From: Allorhodopirellula solitaria
GTDB taxonomy: Bacteria; Planctomycetota; Planctomycetia; Pirellulales; Pirellulaceae
Length of the DNA stretch: 64,000 nucleotides
NCBI RefSeq assembly: GCF_007859855.1
Contig: NZ_SJPK01000004.1
Coordinates: forward strand, 1-64,000
Direction: 5' to 3'
The notes under the pieces are model-generated. The model made no database searches and was not told the DNA's origin. It worked only from the letters and a program-made list of their open reading frames with translations. How positions within the stretch are numbered: position 1 is the stretch's first letter; each line of letters starts with the position of its first letter. The position numbers were made by a program, and so were the translations under genes. Shown in pieces: positions 59,804-64,000 of this stretch.

Positions 59804-62800
59804 TCAGTACCGCGTGATGGTTTCATGCAGGTTCAAAATCACTCGGCAGACCTGCGACCAGGCGGCCAGTTTAGCGGGAGCGGTATAGCTGCTCTCTGTG
59901 TTGCCCACCGCCAGGAATTCGGTGGTGTCATCGGGGTGGTCAGCAAAGTACTGCAATTGGCGTTGGTAGAGTGCCTGCAACGCCTGCAGTTCCTCGCTTC
60001 GGGCGTCGCGGGCCAAGGCTCGCGTGAAGGCGGCACCGAGTATCTCTGAGAAGGACTCTTCGCCGTGCTCGGTCAACAACGACGTTGCCATGGCATGAGA
60101 GGCTTCGACAAAGGTGGGATCGTTGAGCAACGTGAGCGCTTGCTGCGGGCTATTCGATAGCGAGCGGTCGGCCGTGCATTCGTCCCGTGAGGGAGCGTCA
60201 AAATTGACCAACATGGGGTGCAAGAACGTTCTCTGCCAGTGCATGTAGACGCCCCGACGGTACTGGCGGGAATCGTCGGAGGCTGTGTACCGCCGATTAG
60301 GGAACTGCAGGTTGCTGTAGTGTCCCGCGGGCTGATAGGGGTAGATACTCGGGCCGCCGATGTAGTCCGTGTTGAGCAGTCCCGCGATCGCCAACGCATT
60401 GTCGCGGATCGTTTCGGCTTCCAAGCGACGCGGTGAGGCTTGGGCCAACAAGCGATTGTACGGGTCCACTTCGGCAAGTTCTGTTCGATCAGTGACAGCT
60501 TGTTGGTAGGTGTGGCTCAACACGATCAGCCGGATGAGATGTTTTACGTCCCAACCGCTGCGCACCAGTTCGCTGGCCAGCCAGTCGAGCAGGAGCGGAT
60601 GACTCGGCCATTCGCCCTGGTTACCGAGGTCGTCGAGTTTCGCCGAGAGGCCGGTCCCCAAAAAATGTTTCCAGGTTCGGTTGGCGAGATGTCGTGGTAC
60701 GAGCGGATTGTCGTCCGACGTGAGCCAGTTGGCCAGGTCTGTGCGGTTCAATCGACGGTCGCTGTCGACATCGGGCGGAGGCAAGAAATGGGGGACCGCT
60801 GGCGGAGCCAATGCACCGGAGTCATCCTGCCAATCTCCGCGAGGTCGAACACGGCTAATCGGAATCTGGTCGGCGGGCACGGGCTGAGTCACCAGCGTGA
60901 TTGCCATTCCGGAGTGCCGGTCCAGGATCGCGTTACGGAAATGCGTGACACGGTTGCTCTGCTTGGCCGCGGGGGTCGTGGAAAGATAGAAGGCACCGGC
61001 GTGTGCGGCGTGATCCCGTTGGTCGCGTTTGGCCGCCGGTTTATTCCACGCCGTGGTCAGCGAGGGCGATGCAGCGGGCCAGCCCGCAATGGCGCTGCCC
61101 AGTGGCGTGACGGATAAACGCACCCGTCCGACGCTGCCACTTTTGAGTCGCACGACGAGCTGTTGGTCGGAGTCCAATTGCAACGGTTGGTCGAGGTGGT
61201 AGACGGCGGTATGGACGAGTTGCTGCTCATTTGCCGGCAGTTGCCAGCGAGTGGGACCGCTCCGCCAGACCTCGCCGAGTGTTCGCGGTGGCGCCCCGCC
61301 GCTGTACCGCAGCGGATCCCGCCGATCCGCTTCGCCCCAAGCGATCGGCAGCGAAATCTCGGGTTCTTCGAGCACCTCGTCTGCAATAGCAACCTCGGTC
61401 GATGGCTTCGGCAGCCCAGGGGTTTCTCGCTGCAGCACATGACGGTCTTTGTCGAGAAGGATCAGGCGAAAACCCTTCAGGCGGCTCGCGTAGCTTTGAT
61501 CGGTGCGGTTCCATACGACGATAGAGTCGACAGACTGTTCACTGCCCAAGTCAATCTCCCACCAGGGGTTGGACTCATCGAGCGCCGTGTGCGTCACGGA
61601 ATTGGCTTTGTAATAGTTGCCCTCCGTATTTCCATCAATCGCGAGGTTCGCATCAGCAGTTTTGTAGCGGGACGACTGAGTCGCCTTGCCGCGGGGCGCG
61701 ATGTTGATTGGATTCCCATCATCGCTGTCAGCGGACGAGAAAATTTCAACCTCAGCGAGCGACAGAATCTGTTTGCCTGGCAGTTCGATCCGCACATAGC
61801 GAGGTCGGTTGGGCCGCATCTTCGGTTCGTCGGATTCCGATCGAATCACGCTGGCGGAGAATTCGAGTTCGAACCGGCCATCATCATTGCGGCCGACGTT
61901 GCCGCCGTTCCGCTCGTCGGGCAAGACCTGCAAACGAATGGAGTTGATCACGGTGGGGTGCTCCGGCTTGCCCGAGATCTCGACGGTTTCTCCTCGAGTC
62001 GGTTTTCCTGTCAACAGCACACTACCGTCGTCGAGGTTGCGGTGTTGAGTTCCCGCTGAGGTCTCGACATGCTTTACCGACAGCGGGACCCAGCCGTCGC
62101 TGTAATTGTCCAGCACTTCGGAGGTAGCGGTTTTCCAAGCAACCATTTCGTTTAAATCAATCGCTTCGGCGCCAAGTTGTTTCAAAATTTCGGCGTCACG
62201 TTCCCGGCTCAGAGCATTGATCTCATCGCGCAGCGAGGGTGACGAGATCCGCATCTCGGGCGGGAAGGGGTAGTTGTTGTTGAATCCCTTGAGATCCTCG
62301 TTGGGCGTGTAGGCATAGCTCGTGTAGACGCCCCATTGGCGGATGTCATCAAAGAATGCCCCCATGGAATAGAAGTCTTTGGCTGAGAATGGATCAAACT
62401 TGTGGTCATGACATTCGCAGCAGGCCATCGTGGACCCGAGCCAAGCCGTTCCGATCATTCGCACCCGGTCGGCCTTGTATTTGGCGAGGTACTCGCCGGG
62501 CTGGGCACCGCCCTCGCGCGTCACCATGTTTAGGCGGAGCAACCCCGTTGCGACGAGGTCTTCGGTCGTGGGGTTGGGTTTCAAATCGCCAGCGATTTGT
62601 TGACGCGTGAATTCATCAAAAGGCTTGTTCTCGTTGAAGGCCTTGATGACGTAGTCGCGGTAGGCAAAGTCTCGCATGTTCTGATCGCCATGGAAGCCGA
62701 CTGTATCGGCAAAGCGAACGATGTCGAGCCACGAGGATGCCATCCTTTCACCAAAGTGCGGCGACGCCAGCAACCGTTCGACTTGAGTTTCGTAAGCATC

Positions 62801-63478
62801 TTCCGAGGTGTCGGCTCGAAAAGCCTCGACTTCCGTTGGCGTGGGAGGCAGTCCGGTCAAATCGAGACTGAGTCGACGTAGCAAAGTGGCTTTGTCTGCG
62901 GTCGCTGAAGGCTCGATTCCCTGGCGTTCTAAGCGAGATTGGATGAACGCATCGATTTCGTTGAAGGCCTGGCCTGCGTGTGTTGTCGTGGAGGGGACTG
63001 GGGGTGCCGAAACGGCCGCGTAGGCCCAGTGTCGTTCGTACTCGGCGCCTTGCTCGATCCATTTTCCAATCAGGGATGTTTCGTATTCGCTAAGCTGGTG
63101 GCGAAACTCGTGTGGAGGCATCTGCTCGCCGTAACCGGTTCCCATGATCCGTTGATAGACCTCTGAATTCTCGAGGTCTCCGGGCACGATTCCATGCATT
63201 TCGTCGTCCGATGGCAACGGAGCGGTCGCCGACGCAAAAGAATCGATCCGAAATTCGCTCGGGTTATTCTCGACATCGGGACCGTGACAGACAAAGCATG
63301 TATTCGACATGATCGGTCGAATGTGAGCGTTGAATGTGACCTGCTCAGGAAGCTCTGCTGACTGGGCGTCCGAGGTGGGTTGCTCGGAACTCGGTTGCGG
63401 GGCCGGTTCATCGGCCATCAGAAGGTATGAGCCGGAGAGCATCCAGATCAGCATGGACAAGCAGTGAAGACGTTGCAT
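59804..63478 (-). CDS. Giant DUF1549/DUF1553 protein with cytochrome c and discoidin-like domains
   Basis: A 1224-residue exported protein (signal 1-22). An N-terminal PSCyt1 haem motif CFVCH (61-65) lies in a domain ending near residue 140 with EQMPPHEFR (possible axial Met). DUF1549 follows (about 165-385; AFNEIDAFIQSRLERQGIEPS, DLTGLPPTPTEVEAF, and CECHDHKFDPFS). A middle region (about 560-700) has an F5/8 type C (discoidin) sugar-binding look: RGKATQSSRYKTADANLAIDG, WWEIDLGSEQSVDSIVVWNRT. DUF1553 closes it (about 900-1190; NRTWKHFLGTGL, LASELVRSGWDVKHLIRLIVLSHTYQQ). The carbohydrate-binding insert suggests action on a glycan. DUF1501 lies directly upstream on the same strand. Confidence 0.87.
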   Translation of the reverse strand: MQRLHCLSMLIWMLSGSYLLMADEPAPQPSSEQPTSDAQSAELPEQVTFNAHIRPIMSNTCFVCHGPDVENNPSEFRIDSFASATAPLPSDDEMHGIVPGDLENSEVYQRIMGTGYGEQMPPHEFRHQLSEYETSLIGKWIEQGAEYERHWAYAAVSAPPVPSTTTHAGQAFNEIDAFIQSRLERQGIEPSATADKATLLRRLSLDLTGLPPTPTEVEAFRADTSEDAYETQVERLLASPHFGERMASSWLDIVRFADTVGFHGDQNMRDFAYRDYVIKAFNENKPFDEFTRQQIAGDLKPNPTTEDLVATGLLRLNMVTREGGAQPGEYLAKYKADRVRMIGTAWLGSTMACCECHDHKFDPFSAKDFYSMGAFFDDIRQWGVYTSYAYTPNEDLKGFNNNYPFPPEMRISSPSLRDEINALSRERDAEILKQLGAEAIDLNEMVAWKTATSEVLDNYSDGWVPLSVKHVETSAGTQHRNLDDGSVLLTGKPTRGETVEISGKPEHPTVINSIRLQVLPDERNGGNVGRNDDGRFELEFSASVIRSESDEPKMRPNRPRYVRIELPGKQILSLAEVEIFSSADSDDGNPINIAPRGKATQSSRYKTADANLAIDGNTEGNYYKANSVTHTALDESNPWWEIDLGSEQSVDSIVVWNRTDQSYASRLKGFRLILLDKDRHVLQRETPGLPKPSTEVAIADEVLEEPEISLPIAWGEADRRDPLRYSGGAPPRTLGEVWRSGPTRWQLPANEQQLVHTAVYHLDQPLQLDSDQQLVVRLKSGSVGRVRLSVTPLGSAIAGWPAASPSLTTAWNKPAAKRDQRDHAAHAGAFYLSTTPAAKQSNRVTHFRNAILDRHSGMAITLVTQPVPADQIPISRVRPRGDWQDDSGALAPPAVPHFLPPPDVDSDRRLNRTDLANWLTSDDNPLVPRHLANRTWKHFLGTGLSAKLDDLGNQGEWPSHPLLLDWLASELVRSGWDVKHLIRLIVLSHTYQQAVTDRTELAEVDPYNRLLAQASPRRLEAETIRDNALAIAGLLNTDYIGGPSIYPYQPAGHYSNLQFPNRRYTASDDSRQYRRGVYMHWQRTFLHPMLVNFDAPSRDECTADRSLSNSPQQALTLLNDPTFVEASHAMATSLLTEHGEESFSEILGAAFTRALARDARSEELQALQALYQRQLQYFADHPDDTTEFLAVGNTESSYTAPAKLAAWSQVCRVILNLHETITRY

Positions 63479-63612
63479 GGGAATAGAAAGAGAGGGATGG
63501 AGGCGGGAGTGGTGGGCAGGCGAGAGTAGTTGGCGAGATCAGCCGAGAACCCTGCCACATCAACAGGCCGTCACAGCAACGTCTTGCTGGACGTGCCGTC
63601 ATGCGGTGTGCG

Positions 63613-64000
63613 TTACGCGATAATTTCTTTGACGACTCGTGAGGGTTCGACGCCAGTGAGTTTGAGATCGAGCCCCTGAAAGCGTGCTGTCAGTCGCTCG
63701 TGGTCGACGCCAAATAGATGCAGCATCGTGGCGTGCAGATCGCGTACGGGAACTTCATTTTCGGCCACGCCGTAGCCGAGTTCATCGCTCGATCCATAAG
63801 TCATGCCGCCTTGGACTCCGCCACCTGCCATCCAAACGCTGAACGCATTGATGTGGTGGTCACGACCCGAGCCTTGCGCCATCGGCGTGCGTCCGAACTC
63901 GCCGCCCCAAAGAACGAGCGTGTCTTCGAGCAATCCTCGCTCTTTAAGATCTTGCAGCAGCGCTGCCGTTGGCCGGTCGGTGTCGTTGGCTGATTGCGTG
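63613..64000 (-). CDS. DUF1501 family protein, C-terminal part (5' end beyond right edge)
   Basis: The frame is open to the right edge; the last 128 residues or so are in view. [55 protein letters not shown] and [19 protein letters not shown] are typical of the DUF1501 C-terminus. It ends at TAA 63613-63615, 134 bp upstream of the giant DUF1549/DUF1553 gene, so the pair forms the usual planctomycete module. The N-terminal Tat signal expected for the family is outside the window. Confidence 0.88.
   Translation of the reverse strand, partial: TQSANDTDRPTAALLQDLKERGLLEDTLVLWGGEFGRTPMAQGSGRDHHINAFSVWMAGGGVQGGMTYGSSDELGYGVAENEVPVRDLHATMLHLFGVDHERLTARFQGLDLKLTGVEPSRVVKEIIA

Overview
The window looks like a chromosomal segment of a planctomycete close to Rhodopirellula/Pirellulaceae. 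The evidence is gene content: DUF1501 proteins, giant DUF1549/DUF1553 proteins with c-type haem motifs, a Cys-rich secreted protein, a mitochondrial-type EF-G, and many short intergenic hairpin repeats. No rRNA, tRNA, CRISPR array or intact prophage was found. Genes lie on both strands in short operons.

Left part (1-10.8 kb): the tail of an IS4-type transposase runs into a LapA-like gene. Next is an imuA-imuB mutasome pair whose promoter carries a 14-bp palindrome over the -35 box, then a lipid-exporter-type ABC transporter. A three-gene run follows: a phosphate-selective-type porin, a secreted Cys-rich protein, and a divergent GltP-like membrane domain fused to a periplasmic amino-acid-binding domain. 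Together these could form an uptake or sensing route across both membranes, and this is my main candidate for an undescribed system.

11-23 kb: a strong TTGACA promoter precedes an operon of DUF1501, PPC-domain, DUF1549/DUF1553 and cytochrome-WD40 proteins. It converges on a YdiJ-type FAD/Fe-S dehydrogenase. A textbook sigma-54 promoter then precedes a small, very acidic repeat lipoprotein.

24-38 kb: cyclopropane fatty acid synthase, a DUF3302-HlyD pair, an exported-looking glutaminase, a coiled-coil protein with a UbiB-type kinase, two outer-membrane beta-barrels, HemQ-type haem enzyme, SulP permease and an EamA transporter.

38-50 kb: an InaA-type kinase, a 3 x 33-bp hairpin array, a thioredoxin-trypsin fusion, purine nucleoside phosphorylase coupled to a GXGXG protein, EF-G with a clear terminator, an ammonium transporter pair, and a PDZ protein coupled to a MutY with altered catalytic and recognition residues.

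50-64 kb: a PL11 rhamnogalacturonan lyase, DUF488, an old yellow enzyme, protoporphyrinogen/coproporphyrinogen oxidase, PpnP, a lipoprotein, an orphan D12 adenine methylase, a capsule-type glycosyltransferase, and a second DUF1501-DUF1549/1553 pair at the right edge. Family assignments rest on motif recognition only; no database search was possible.
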